Assembly (NCBI RefSeq): GCF_000813345.1
Contig: NZ_BBQF01000004.1
Span: forward strand, 1 to 64,000
Direction: 5' to 3'
DNA from: Sulfurospirillum arsenophilum NBRC 109478
GTDB taxonomy: Bacteria; Campylobacterota; Campylobacteria; Campylobacterales; Sulfurospirillaceae
DNA: 64,000 bases
The position numbers and the translations under genes were made by a program. The first letter of the stretch is position 1; every line of letters begins with the position of its first letter. This document shows positions 25,875-34,534 of this stretch, piece by piece. Below the pieces are notes generated by a model that did not search any database, was not told the DNA's origin, and was given only the letters and a program-made list of their open reading frames with translations.

Positions 25875-27512
25875 TTATGTTAAAATTTTCTTGAGCCACT
25901 TCGTCAAACCACTCTCTTCGTACTGAACTTTAAAGAACCCTTTTTGAAGCTCTTTAATGAGAACATGACGATCACCCTCTTTACATGTAAAGGCAAAATC
26001 CTCCCTAAAATGTGCCCCTCTACTCTCTTTGCGCTGCATGGCTGAGAGTATAACGGCTTCGCTGAGCTCCAACGCGTTACGAAGTTCTAAAATCGAAATC
26101 AACTCAACGTTATTGTGTTTCCCTTTGTCAATACAATGCAGTGTATTAGACTCTAAACGCAAGTATTTCATATAGTCAAATGCCTCTTGAAGGCTTACTT
26201 CATTGCGAAAAATCCCCGCTTTATCAAACATTATTTTTCCCACAGAGATGCGCATCGCATTGAAGTTTTTGGAACAATCTCCATCAAAAATGCGTTGCAC
26301 CAAATCCATATTTTTAATCACAACGTTGTAATCAATCGGTAAAAACCCCTTATTGAATGCGTACTCACGCGCTTTTTTACCTGCAAGTTCTCCAAAAACA
26401 GCACCTTCTAAAAGCGAATTTCCACCCAAACGGTTCGCGCCATGAACACCAAGTGCTGCACTCTCCCCACAAATGAAGAGTCCTTTGAGTTCACTTGATG
26501 TCATCGATGAAGCGATGCCTCCCATACTGTAGTGTGCCACAGGTTTGATCTCTAAAAGCTCATCTGATAGATCAACACCCACTTGATTGTAAGCATTTTT
26601 ATACAAAGAAGGAATACGTGTCTCTAAAATCTCTTTGGAGATATGACGCATGTCAAGATAGACTTTTTTACCTGCCCTCATCTGCTCAAAAATGGCGCGT
26701 GCAAGCACATCACGAGTGCCTAACTCATTGACAAAACGTTCCCCATCAGAGTTTACAAGATGTCCACCCTCCCCACGCGCCGCTTCTGAGACTAAGTAAC
26801 TGGTCTTGGCAAATCCTGTTGGGTGAAACTGTACAAACTCCATGTCTTTAAGACTCATACCCGCTCTTAATGCCACGCTTAAAAGATCACCCGTACAGTC
26901 TTGCGCGTTGGTGCTAAACCCTCTGTAAATGCCTGCATACCCACCGCCGGCAAAGACAACTGCTTTGGCAGGGTAAACGGTCACGGTTGAGTCTAGTTTT
27001 TTAAGCGCAACCACACCGCTGATGTACTCTTCTATTTTGGTGATATCCATGACAAAATGGTTGACTAAAAAATCCACTCCAACCAGTTTTGCTTTTTTAA
27101 TGAGTGCCTGCGTGATGGCAGAACCCGTGCTATCGCCCACAAAACAGGTACGTTTAGAACTTCCACCACCAAAACTTCGTTGCAAAATATCGCCATTTTC
27201 ATCTCGATCAAACACCACACCATACGCTTCTAATTTTTTAATAATCAGAGGTGCTTGGTGACAAAGATAACTAATCGCTTTTTTATCCCCAAGATCTTTG
27301 GAGCTTTTCATCGTGTCATCACAGTGTTTTTGAATCTCGACTTCATTTTTTTCATCTAAAACAGCGTTGATTCCACCACTGGCAACTGCACTGTTGGACT
27401 TAAAAATGTTGCTTTTTGTGATGATCGCAACACTGTTGGTTTCACTCTTGGCTTCGATCGCTGCCATAAGCCCTGCGATGCCTGAACCTATTACGACTAC
27501 GTCATATGTCAT
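25875..27512 (-). CDS. FAD-dependent oxidoreductase, FrdA/NadB-type
   Basis: About 545 residues. The start at 27512 gives MTYDVVVIGSGIAGLMAAIEA, a dinucleotide-binding FAD motif. VASGGINAV, the substrate-binding HPTGFAKTSYLVSEAARGEGG, and HYSMGGI and GANRLGGNSLLEG place it in the fumarate reductase flavoprotein and L-aspartate oxidase group. It sits between an aldo/keto reductase and nifT in one operon behind a sigma-54-like promoter, so a role linked to nitrogen fixation is more likely than NAD synthesis. No iron-sulfur partner gene is adjacent. GGAG precedes the start at a spacing of seven. TTTACATGTAAA occurs at 25980. Confidence 0.85.
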   Translation of the reverse strand: MTYDVVVIGSGIAGLMAAIEAKSETNSVAIITKSNIFKSNSAVASGGINAVLDEKNEVEIQKHCDDTMKSSKDLGDKKAISYLCHQAPLIIKKLEAYGVVFDRDENGDILQRSFGGGSSKRTCFVGDSTGSAITQALIKKAKLVGVDFLVNHFVMDITKIEEYISGVVALKKLDSTVTVYPAKAVVFAGGGYAGIYRGFSTNAQDCTGDLLSVALRAGMSLKDMEFVQFHPTGFAKTSYLVSEAARGEGGHLVNSDGERFVNELGTRDVLARAIFEQMRAGKKVYLDMRHISKEILETRIPSLYKNAYNQVGVDLSDELLEIKPVAHYSMGGIASSMTSSELKGLFICGESAALGVHGANRLGGNSLLEGAVFGELAGKKAREYAFNKGFLPIDYNVVIKNMDLVQRIFDGDCSKNFNAMRISVGKIMFDKAGIFRNEVSLQEAFDYMKYLRLESNTLHCIDKGKHNNVELISILELRNALELSEAVILSAMQRKESRGAHFREDFAFTCKEGDRHVLIKELQKGFFKVQYEESGLTKWLKKILT

Positions 27513-27513
27513 G

Positions 27514-28641
27514 TTATCGCTCCACCTTATAAAGAAGATTGTATTTGGCACTGTTGGTGGCATTTATCGTCGCAATGCCTAGATTACTGCTTACGTGTTC
27601 ACTTTTGCAAGAGCTAAACAACGAAGTAACGATGCCTCTGGTTGAACGCACAAACTGAAGGGCAAGCTGAACATCGCTTTGCAACTCCATCTTTGAATCC
27701 AAAAGATACCCCACTTCAGGCTTAAAAGGCTTTTGAAAAAGGTGCATCTGTAGAAGTGAAGAGCTGCTCATGACACCAAGCCCTAGTTTATGAGCAACTT
27801 GCAGAGGCGTGTAGTAGTTGCCATCACTCATTTTTTGATTTGGCACACTGTAGGCATGAGTTTTAGCGATGTTGAATGGCAGTTGAATGTACTTAAAATG
27901 ATGATTTGCTCCACCAACTTTGTGCGCTACATCGTAAACATCTTCAAGACGGATGTACTCGCTATTGCCCTCTTCATAGGTAAATGCGTTCCAGACTGCC
28001 AAACCATACGCTTTTATTTTGCCTTCCCTTACCATCTTTTCAAAACATGCGAATATTTCTTCAAGCTTTTTGAGAAACTGGTTGTAGCCTATTTTGGTGA
28101 GTTGCGTCTCTGGATTATGTAAAAAATAGATGTCCAAACACTTTACATGTAAATTGCCAAGGGAGCGCTCCAGCGAATCTTTCAAGAACTCTGGTGTCAT
28201 ACAGTGCTGATCTAACTCGATCTCATCTGATGTCGCTAATCCTTTTTGGATGATATGCTCACTAATCCACTCGTAAGGATTTTGAGGAAAAGGAAAATCA
28301 AGCGGTACGAAGCCACCTTTGGAACAAATGATAAGCTCTTCCCTCTTGACCTCACCACTCTTGAAAAGTGCTTCCAATACTTCCCCAATTTCACGCTCAC
28401 TTTGCTGATAGCGATAGTTGATGGCTGTGTCGATGACATTGACACCATTTTTTATAGCCGTTTTTAGGGCCTCTTTATAATCAAATGTATAATTTTCTTC
28501 TTTATAGGGCTCTTTTTTAAAGGTCCCAAAACCCAGTTTTGAAAAAATAAGACCATCATGTCTGGCATAAAAGTCCTTGTAATGTGAAAAACGTTTAGCA
28601 AAACCGTACGTTGCTTCGGGAGTTGCATGAGTAAAACGCAT
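27514..28641 (-). CDS. Aldo/keto reductase family protein
   Basis: A 375-residue TIM-barrel oxidoreductase. The Asp/Tyr pair of the active site lies in NVIDTAINYRYQQSE, the Lys in ELIICSKGG, and the later His in LDIYFLHNPE. NADP(H) dependence is expected from the family. It is the first gene of the operon with the FAD oxidoreductase and nifT; its stop codon is one base before the next start. A sigma-54-like promoter lies 37-50 bases upstream. Substrate unknown. TTTACATGTAAA occurs at 28142. Confidence 0.87.
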   Translation of the reverse strand: MRFTHATPEATYGFAKRFSHYKDFYARHDGLIFSKLGFGTFKKEPYKEENYTFDYKEALKTAIKNGVNVIDTAINYRYQQSEREIGEVLEALFKSGEVKREELIICSKGGFVPLDFPFPQNPYEWISEHIIQKGLATSDEIELDQHCMTPEFLKDSLERSLGNLHVKCLDIYFLHNPETQLTKIGYNQFLKKLEEIFACFEKMVREGKIKAYGLAVWNAFTYEEGNSEYIRLEDVYDVAHKVGGANHHFKYIQLPFNIAKTHAYSVPNQKMSDGNYYTPLQVAHKLGLGVMSSSSLLQMHLFQKPFKPEVGYLLDSKMELQSDVQLALQFVRSTRGIVTSLFSSCKSEHVSSNLGIATINATNSAKYNLLYKVER

Positions 28642-28677
28642 TATGAACCTCTCTTAAGTGAGCTTTTATAAGCATAT

Positions 28678-28691
28678 ACAAGAAGCGTTCC
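28678..28691 (-). promoter_or_regulatory. Sigma-54-like promoter for the aldo/keto reductase operon
   Basis: On the minus strand: ACGGAACGCTTCTTGTA. The -24 GG (28691-28690) and -12 element TTGT (28681-28678) have N10 spacing; the second base of GC is T. The core GGAAC equals that of the nifH promoter. A perfect inverted repeat TGACA-N4-TGTCA sits immediately upstream at 28701-28714. Confidence 0.55.
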
Positions 28692-28727
28692 GTGCATCAT
28701 TGACAAAAGTGTCATAACCTTAAAAGC

Positions 28728-28757
28728 AATAACCTAAAAAACATTTTTTAGGTTATT
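28728..28757. terminator. AT-rich hairpin in the divergent region
   Basis: Arms AATAACCTAAAAA and TTTTTAGGTTATT with a 4-base loop. It separates the leftward aldo/keto reductase unit and the rightward cstA unit. It may insulate the two promoters. The rest of 28758-28983 shows no gene. Confidence 0.45.
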
Positions 28758-28983
28758 ATAAATATGCGTGAACTCCCTAGTTTATGAGATAAACCACTTT
28801 TTGAAACACAGCACAGCAAAATGCATTATCTTTTATCAAAGATGTCTGTAATTAATCCTAAACTAAAAAAACATATGCTAACTTTTGGCGTTGTTAAGGT
28901 GATTCTCTTTCAGGAACGCTTTAGCAATGTCAAGCGTTACCTTGATTGTTGTTACGATTGCAAATTTTATACGGAGGTAAGAT

Positions 28984-31107
28984 ATGTCAGCAAACAGTTC
29001 AAGCACATCTTCAAAGATTGCTTGGTTATTTGTAGCCATCCTAGGCGCTATTGCGTTTGGCTATATTGCATTAAATCACGGTGAAACGATTAATGCTATG
29101 TGGGTGTTAACAGCATCGGTGTGTGTTTATTTGATTGGTTATCGCTTTTACAGCCTTTACATTGCAGATAAGGTTTTAAAAGTTGATGCTACACGTATGA
29201 CACCAGCGTTTCGTCATAATGACGGACTTGATTATGTTCCAACCAACAAAGTCATTCTCTTTGGTCACCATTTTGCGGCAATCGCAGGTGCTGGTCCATT
29301 GGTCGGTCCTGTTTTAGCAGCTCAAATGGGTTATCTTCCAAGTATGCTTTGGATCTTAATCGGTGTTGTTATAGCAGGTGCTGTACAAGATTATATGGTT
29401 CTCTTTGTCTCCACAAGACGTGATGGTCGATCACTCGGAGAGCTTGTCAAAACAGAAATGGGCACCATCCCGGGTGTTATTGCACTTATTGCATGTTTTA
29501 TGATCATGATCATTATCTTGGCAGTTCTTGCAATGGTTGTTGTTAAAGCCCTTACTCACAGTCCTTGGGGTACATTTACCGTAGCATTTACCATCCCATT
29601 AGCCTTCTTTATGGGAATTTACCTACGCTTTATCCGCCCAGGTAAAATTCTTGAAGCTTCTGTTTTTGGTATTGCTGGTCTTATCTTTGGCATTATCGTT
29701 GGTGGAGAAGTTGCAGCAAGTCCAACATGGGCTCCTTACTTTGACCTTAGCGGTGTTGCACTTACATGGGCATTGGTTATCTATGGTTTCGTTGCAGCTG
29801 TACTTCCTGTATGGTTACTTCTTGCACCTCGTGATTACCTCTCTACCTTCCTAAAAATCGGTGCTATTATTGGTCTTGCTATTGGTATCATTGTTTTAAT
29901 GCCTAATATGCAAATGCCAGCTGTCACCAAATACGCTTTTGATGGACATGGACCAGTATGGGCAGGAAGTCTGTTCCCATTCTTGTTTATTACAATTGCA
30001 TGTGGTGCGGTTTCTGGTTTCCACGCACTCATCTCTTCAGGTACAACACCTAAAATGCTTGCCAATGAAACACAAGCACGTATGATCGGTTACGGTGGTA
30101 TGTTGATGGAGTCTTTCGTTGCAATGATGGCGTTGATTTCAGCTTCTATCATTGATCCAGGTGTTTACTTTGCGATGAACAGCCCTATGGGCGCACTGAA
30201 CCCAACAGGTTTAGCAGACATTGCTATGGCAGCTTCTACAACCGTTAGTAACTGGGGCTTTGTTGTCACACCTGATGTTCTCACTCAAATTGCAGCTGAT
30301 GTTGGTGAAAAAAGCATTATCTCTCGTGCGGGTGGCGCACCTACTCTAGCAGTTGGTATGGCACAGATCATTCACTCAGCACTTGGAGGATTAGGTTCGA
30401 TGTCTTTTTGGTATCACTTCGCAATTTTATTTGAAGCACTCTTCATTTTGACTGCGGTTGATGCAGGTACACGTGCAGCGCGCTTTATGTTGCAAGATTT
30501 ACTCGGACTCATCAATCCAAACTTGAAAAGAACCAACTCAATGTTTGCAAACTTACTAGCAACAGCGTTGGTTGTTGCTTCTTGGGGTTACTTCCTTTAT
30601 GTGGGCGTTGTCGATCCATTGGGCGGTATCAATACGTTATGGCCACTCTTTGGTATTACCAACCAAATGCTAGCAGCGATCGCGTTGATGCTTTGTACTG
30701 TGGTTCTCTTCAAAATGAAACAACAAGCATATGCATGGGTTTCTATTGTTCCAGCAACATGGCTTGTTGTTTGTACGATGAGTGCAGGCTGGTTAAAAGC
30801 ATTTAGTTCTGATCCAGCGGTCAGTTTCTTTGCCAAAGCAAACCAACTTCAAGCACTTTTAACAAGTGGTAACTTTAAACCAAATGCGGTCTTTAAATCT
30901 CAAGCATCCGTTGAGCAAGTTATTTTCAATAACCAACTTGATGGTGTTTTGATCCTCGGTTTTATGGCAGTCGTTGTTGTTATGATTGGCTTTACAGTTC
31001 AAGCGTGCCTTAAAGCGCTTAAATCTGAACAACCTACAACCAATGAAGTCCCTTATGCTCCAATGCCTGCAAATGCAGAAGCAATCATAAGCGGTACTGC
31101 GCACTAA
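28984..31107 (+). CDS. cstA: Carbon starvation protein CstA / pyruvate-peptide transporter family
   Basis: A 707-residue membrane protein with about 16-18 hydrophobic segments. Family hallmarks are the N-terminal RHNDGLDYVPTNKVILFGHH, AGAGPLVGPVLAAQMGYLPS, GAVQDYMVLF and, later, FALISSGTTPK-like HALISSGTTPKML. Members import peptides or pyruvate. The gene is followed by the yjiX-type and yjiA-type genes as in the E. coli yjiY-yjiX-yjiA arrangement. The start at 28984 follows GGAGGTAAGAT. Confidence 0.94.
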   Translation: MSANSSSTSSKIAWLFVAILGAIAFGYIALNHGETINAMWVLTASVCVYLIGYRFYSLYIADKVLKVDATRMTPAFRHNDGLDYVPTNKVILFGHHFAAIAGAGPLVGPVLAAQMGYLPSMLWILIGVVIAGAVQDYMVLFVSTRRDGRSLGELVKTEMGTIPGVIALIACFMIMIIILAVLAMVVVKALTHSPWGTFTVAFTIPLAFFMGIYLRFIRPGKILEASVFGIAGLIFGIIVGGEVAASPTWAPYFDLSGVALTWALVIYGFVAAVLPVWLLLAPRDYLSTFLKIGAIIGLAIGIIVLMPNMQMPAVTKYAFDGHGPVWAGSLFPFLFITIACGAVSGFHALISSGTTPKMLANETQARMIGYGGMLMESFVAMMALISASIIDPGVYFAMNSPMGALNPTGLADIAMAASTTVSNWGFVVTPDVLTQIAADVGEKSIISRAGGAPTLAVGMAQIIHSALGGLGSMSFWYHFAILFEALFILTAVDAGTRAARFMLQDLLGLINPNLKRTNSMFANLLATALVVASWGYFLYVGVVDPLGGINTLWPLFGITNQMLAAIALMLCTVVLFKMKQQAYAWVSIVPATWLVVCTMSAGWLKAFSSDPAVSFFAKANQLQALLTSGNFKPNAVFKSQASVEQVIFNNQLDGVLILGFMAVVVVMIGFTVQACLKALKSEQPTTNEVPYAPMPANAEAIISGTAH

Positions 31108-31116
31108 ATCTACAAT

Positions 31117-31146
31117 CACAAAGAGGTGTTTCATCACCTCTTTGTG
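31117..31146 (+). terminator. Hairpin between cstA and the YjiX gene
   Basis: Perfect 12-base arms CACAAAGAGGTG and CACCTCTTTGTG around TTTCAT, 10 bases after the cstA stop. A short T-run (CTTTTA) follows after six bases. It could partly terminate or stabilise the cstA message while allowing lower expression of the next genes. Confidence 0.6.
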
Positions 31147-31166
31147 CAATCTTTTACTAGGAAAAA

Positions 31167-31370
31167 ATGATGTTTGAAAATCTCGCGAAAGCTGGAAAAT
31201 ATTTGGGTCAAGCCGCACGTTTGATGGTGGGTGTGCCTGATTATGATACGTATGTGCAACACATTCGTCTCACACATCCAGAACAAACACCTATGAGTTA
31301 TGAAGAATTTTATAGAGAACGTGTTGAAGCACGTTATGGAGGTAAAAATGGCAGTTCACGCTGTTGCTAA
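31167..31370 (+). CDS. yjiX: YbdD/YjiX family small protein
   Basis: A 67-residue protein. [22 protein letters not shown] and the [18 protein letters not shown] end identify the YbdD/YjiX family, whose genes regularly accompany cstA-type transporters. The C-terminus ends with Cys-Cys. It overlaps the downstream GTPase gene by 23 bases. Function unknown; a transporter accessory role is inferred from conserved neighbourhood. Confidence 0.9.
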   Translation: MMFENLAKAGKYLGQAARLMVGVPDYDTYVQHIRLTHPEQTPMSYEEFYRERVEARYGGKNGSSRCC

Positions 31371-32394
31371 TGAACATCATCTAACTTCTACCCCACTTCC
31401 TGTCACGATTTTAACAGGCTTTTTAGGCGCAGGTAAGACTACACTTATCAACTATCTTTTAGAACACAATCAGGGTGAACGAATTGCCATCATCGAAAAT
31501 GAGTTTGGTGCCGTCAATGTTGATGGAGCGCTGCTCAAAAAAGATGCCGATGTAGAAATCGTTGAACTGAGCAATGGCTGTGTCTGTTGTAGCATCAGAG
31601 GCGAGTTAACCCAAGCACTTCACGAATTGCTTGCAAAAATAGACTCTGGCGCGTTTAAAGCCGATCATCTGCTTTTAGAAACAACGGGACTGGCGGATCC
31701 TGCACCGATTGTTCAAGCCTTTTTTGTCGATGAGATTATTCGTGAGCGCATCATGTTGGATGCGGTGATTACACTGGTGGACGGCATTCATATCCTTAAA
31801 CAGCTCGATGAACACAGAGTTGCCGCATCACAAATCGGTTTTGCCGATCGCATCATCCTCACCAAAGCCGATAGCATCGATGATATGCAAAAAGAGATCG
31901 TTCTCTCTCGCATCAATGCCATCAACTCCAAAGCCGAGATTTTTGAAGCGTATAAGGGAGCTTTACCTAAAGAGATTTGGATAGGTATTGGAGCATTTGA
32001 TCTGAGTGATGCTTTACATGTAAACCAAGGTTTCTACCAAGCTAAAGATGTTCAAAACATTCAGTTTAAAAGTTTTAGTGCTCAAAAACAGACCCAATCT
32101 TGGAGTGATGACATCCAATCGTATGTCTTTGAAGCAGGCGAACTTGACATCAAAAAAATCGGTGAATTTATGGAGACACTTGTTGAAGAGTACGGCAACG
32201 ATATGCTGCGCTACAAAGGTGTCCTTGCCGTGAACAGTGATGAGCGTCGTTTAATCGTTCAAGGTGTCCACAAAGTCGTAGGGTTTGATTTTGGAGCACC
32301 GTTTGAGAGCGAGCGTAAATCTTTACTCGTGGTTATCGGACGTTATTTGCCTTACGAAGAACTCAAAGTTCAATTTCTCCAAACCGTAGCTTAA
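31348..32394 (+). CDS. yjiA: G3E family GTPase, YjiA/CobW-type metallochaperone
   Basis: About 348 residues. Walker [14 protein letters not shown] lies near residue 25, the metal-binding CxCC motif is [11 protein letters not shown], the second GTPase motifs are [10 protein letters not shown] and LTKAD, and the C-terminal CobW domain contains the HKVVGFDF stretch. The start at 31348 has GGAGG upstream. It closes the cstA-yjiX-yjiA unit. Metal (zinc or another) unknown. TTTACATGTAAA occurs at 32013. Confidence 0.9.
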   Translation: MAVHAVANEHHLTSTPLPVTILTGFLGAGKTTLINYLLEHNQGERIAIIENEFGAVNVDGALLKKDADVEIVELSNGCVCCSIRGELTQALHELLAKIDSGAFKADHLLLETTGLADPAPIVQAFFVDEIIRERIMLDAVITLVDGIHILKQLDEHRVAASQIGFADRIILTKADSIDDMQKEIVLSRINAINSKAEIFEAYKGALPKEIWIGIGAFDLSDALHVNQGFYQAKDVQNIQFKSFSAQKQTQSWSDDIQSYVFEAGELDIKKIGEFMETLVEEYGNDMLRYKGVLAVNSDERRLIVQGVHKVVGFDFGAPFESERKSLLVVIGRYLPYEELKVQFLQTVA

Positions 32395-32462
32395 GGGAAG
32401 CAATCGCTTCTCTACCCTTCAAATGAGCTATAATATCCGCTTTAAAACCTAAAGGTCAGTAT

Positions 32463-33590
32463 ATGCGTTGCAAAAAAATGAGTTCTTTTATTGTCATGGA
32501 CATCGTCAAAGAGGCTGAAAAGTTTGAAGACAGCATCCATTTTGAGATCGGACAGCCTGATCTTCCACCCTCTCCTAATGTTAAAAAAGCGTTACATGTA
32601 AGCATTGATGAAAACCGATTTTCTTACACGCAAAGCCATGGTTTAATTGCTTTACGTGAAAAAATTGCACAGCATTACGCTACAACTTACAAGGTGAAAA
32701 TAGACATTGACCAAATCTTCTTAACACCGGGAACCAGCGGTGCTTTCTTAATCGCCTATGCGCTTACCCTAAAAGGTGGAGCGACCTTGGGACTGAGTGA
32801 TCCCTCATATCCTTGTTACAAAAACTTTGCGCATCTTCTTGACATCAAACCTCTGTTTATGCCTATCGGTAAAGAGGACGATTTTGAATTACATGTAAAA
32901 GATTTGGTACCGCATCAGCTTGACTCACTCCAAATCTCTTCGCCTGCCAATCCAACGGGAAATATCTACAAAAAAGAGAATCTTAAAGAACTTGTCGAGT
33001 ACTGCGAAGCCCACAATATCGCGTTTATCTCCGATGAACTTTACCACGGTTTGACCTATGAAGAAAACGCCCACAGTGCACTTGAATTTGGCAAAAATGT
33101 CTTGGTGATCAACGGATTTTCCAAATATTACTGCATGCCCGGTCAAAGACTTGGTTGGGTCATTGTCCCCAAAGAGCAAGTACGCCATGCTGAAATCGTC
33201 GCACAAAACCTTTTCATCTCCGCCCCCACACTCAGCCAATACGGAGCCCTTGAAGCGTTTGATGAAACGTATCTCGCAGAAATAAAAGCCGAATTCAAAG
33301 CCCGTCGTGACTTCTTATACACTGAACTCTCACACCTTTTTGAGATCGACGCAAAACCTGAGGGTGCTTTTTACATCTGGGCGAACATCTCGAAGTACTC
33401 GGATGATAGCTTTGCTTTTGCCAAAGAGCTTTTAGAAAACATCCACGTTGCAACCACTCCGGGTATCGACTTTGGAAGCAATGGTACACGTCACTACCTT
33501 CGCTTTGCTTACACGAGAAGCATTGATCATATGCGTGAGGGCATAACACGACTCAGGGATTATTTGCAAAAAAGAGAAATACTCCGATGA
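32463..33590 (+). CDS. Pyridoxal-phosphate aminotransferase, class I/II
   Basis: A 375-residue fold-type I enzyme. FEIGQPDLPP near the N-terminus, SPANPTGNIY, ISDELYHGLTYE and the PLP lysine in NGFSKYYCMPGQRLGW are the standard landmarks. It most resembles aspartate/alanine-type aminotransferases. The amino acid used is not evident. The gene overlaps the thioesterase-like gene by 4 bases. Two near-copies of the palindrome lie inside it (32591 and 32888). Confidence 0.9.
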   Translation: MRCKKMSSFIVMDIVKEAEKFEDSIHFEIGQPDLPPSPNVKKALHVSIDENRFSYTQSHGLIALREKIAQHYATTYKVKIDIDQIFLTPGTSGAFLIAYALTLKGGATLGLSDPSYPCYKNFAHLLDIKPLFMPIGKEDDFELHVKDLVPHQLDSLQISSPANPTGNIYKKENLKELVEYCEAHNIAFISDELYHGLTYEENAHSALEFGKNVLVINGFSKYYCMPGQRLGWVIVPKEQVRHAEIVAQNLFISAPTLSQYGALEAFDETYLAEIKAEFKARRDFLYTELSHLFEIDAKPEGAFYIWANISKYSDDSFAFAKELLENIHVATTPGIDFGSNGTRHYLRFAYTRSIDHMREGITRLRDYLQKREILR

Positions 33591-34000
33591 ATGTATTAGA
33601 AATACCCTTTGTCCAAAAAGTAGGTTTAATACGTAATAATAATGGCTATTTAACATTACCTATGAATAAAAGCAATGAAAACCATATCCAAACCATTCAT
33701 GCAAGTGCACAATTTACACTTGCGGAAACCCTTAGTGGTGAGGCATTGCAGAAAATGTTTCCACATCTGTCTGGTCATGTAGTACCTATTTTAAGAGAAT
33801 CAGAGATAAAATTCAAAAAACCAGCAATCGGTGAAATTTATGGTTTGGCACACATTGATGATGCCATGAAAGAAAAATTTGAAGAGCAATTAGCAAAAAA
33901 AGGTCGCGCATCGATCAGCGTTGACGTGGAGATAAAAGATAACAATGAGATTGTAACCTGCTCAGGACGATTTGACTGGTTTATACAAAAAATAAATTAA
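33587..34000 (+). CDS. Hotdog-fold thioesterase-like protein (YiiD C-terminal/DUF4442 type)
   Basis: A 137-residue protein. The pattern NHIQTIHASAQFTLAETLSG resembles the long hotdog helix with a catalytic-type His/Glu region, followed by VVPILRESEIKFKKPAIGEI and RASISVDVEI. Acyl-CoA or acyl-carrier thioesterase activity is typical of the fold, but substrate is unknown. It overlaps the aminotransferase stop (ATGA), so translation is coupled. Confidence 0.7.
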   Translation: MNVLEIPFVQKVGLIRNNNGYLTLPMNKSNENHIQTIHASAQFTLAETLSGEALQKMFPHLSGHVVPILRESEIKFKKPAIGEIYGLAHIDDAMKEKFEEQLAKKGRASISVDVEIKDNNEIVTCSGRFDWFIQKIN

Positions 34001-34020
34001 CACTAAAAAAGGAAAAAACA

Positions 34021-34497
34021 ATGACCATCTCTAAAAATTCTGTCGTAACCCTCGAATACACCATCACCGATACTACTAAAAATCTGCTTGACTCAGGTGC
34101 AGATCCGCTTATTTACCTTCATGGTGGCTATAACGATGTTTTTGCCAAAATCGAACAAGCGTTGGATGGTAAAACTGTAGGCGACAGCATCAAAGTACAA
34201 CTCACTCCCAAAGAGTCGTTTGGTGAATACGATGACTCACTAGTCACTATCGAAGAGCGTGGCGAATTTGATGACAACATCTATGTCGGAGAGCAATTTA
34301 TCGAAGTGATCGAAGATGAAGACGAAGCAGTAGAAGATCAAAAAATCTCTTATACCATCAAAGAGATTACCAAAGACAATGTCACACTTGATGGAAACCA
34401 TCCACTTGCCGGTATTGATGTTATCTTTACTGCCACGGTTTTAGCGGTTCGCAAAGCCACGGCAAAAGAGATCAAAGACGAGCACGCAAGATCCTAA
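34021..34497 (+). CDS. slyD: FKBP-type peptidyl-prolyl isomerase, SlyD-like
   Basis: A 158-residue protein. VVTLEYTITDT, PLIYLHGGYNDVFAKIEQALDG and GDSIKVQLTPKESFGEYDD are SlyD landmarks; the inserted chaperone flap follows, and AGIDVIFTATVLAVRKAT closes the fold. The C-terminus lacks the His/Cys-rich metal tail of E. coli SlyD, so a role in nickel delivery to hydrogenase is not supported by residues. It is preceded by AAAAAGG and is followed by a strong terminator. Confidence 0.9.
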   Translation: MTISKNSVVTLEYTITDTTKNLLDSGADPLIYLHGGYNDVFAKIEQALDGKTVGDSIKVQLTPKESFGEYDDSLVTIEERGEFDDNIYVGEQFIEVIEDEDEAVEDQKISYTIKEITKDNVTLDGNHPLAGIDVIFTATVLAVRKATAKEIKDEHARS

Positions 34498-34501
34498 AGA
34501 A

Positions 34502-34526
34502 CAAGGAAGAGATGAACTCTTCCTTG
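34502..34526. terminator. Bidirectional terminator between slyD and the lactate genes
   Basis: Arms CAAGGAAGAG and CTCTTCCTTG around ATGAA. It lies between two converging genes and can serve both. Confidence 0.7.
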
Positions 34527-34534
34527 CTAGGGAT

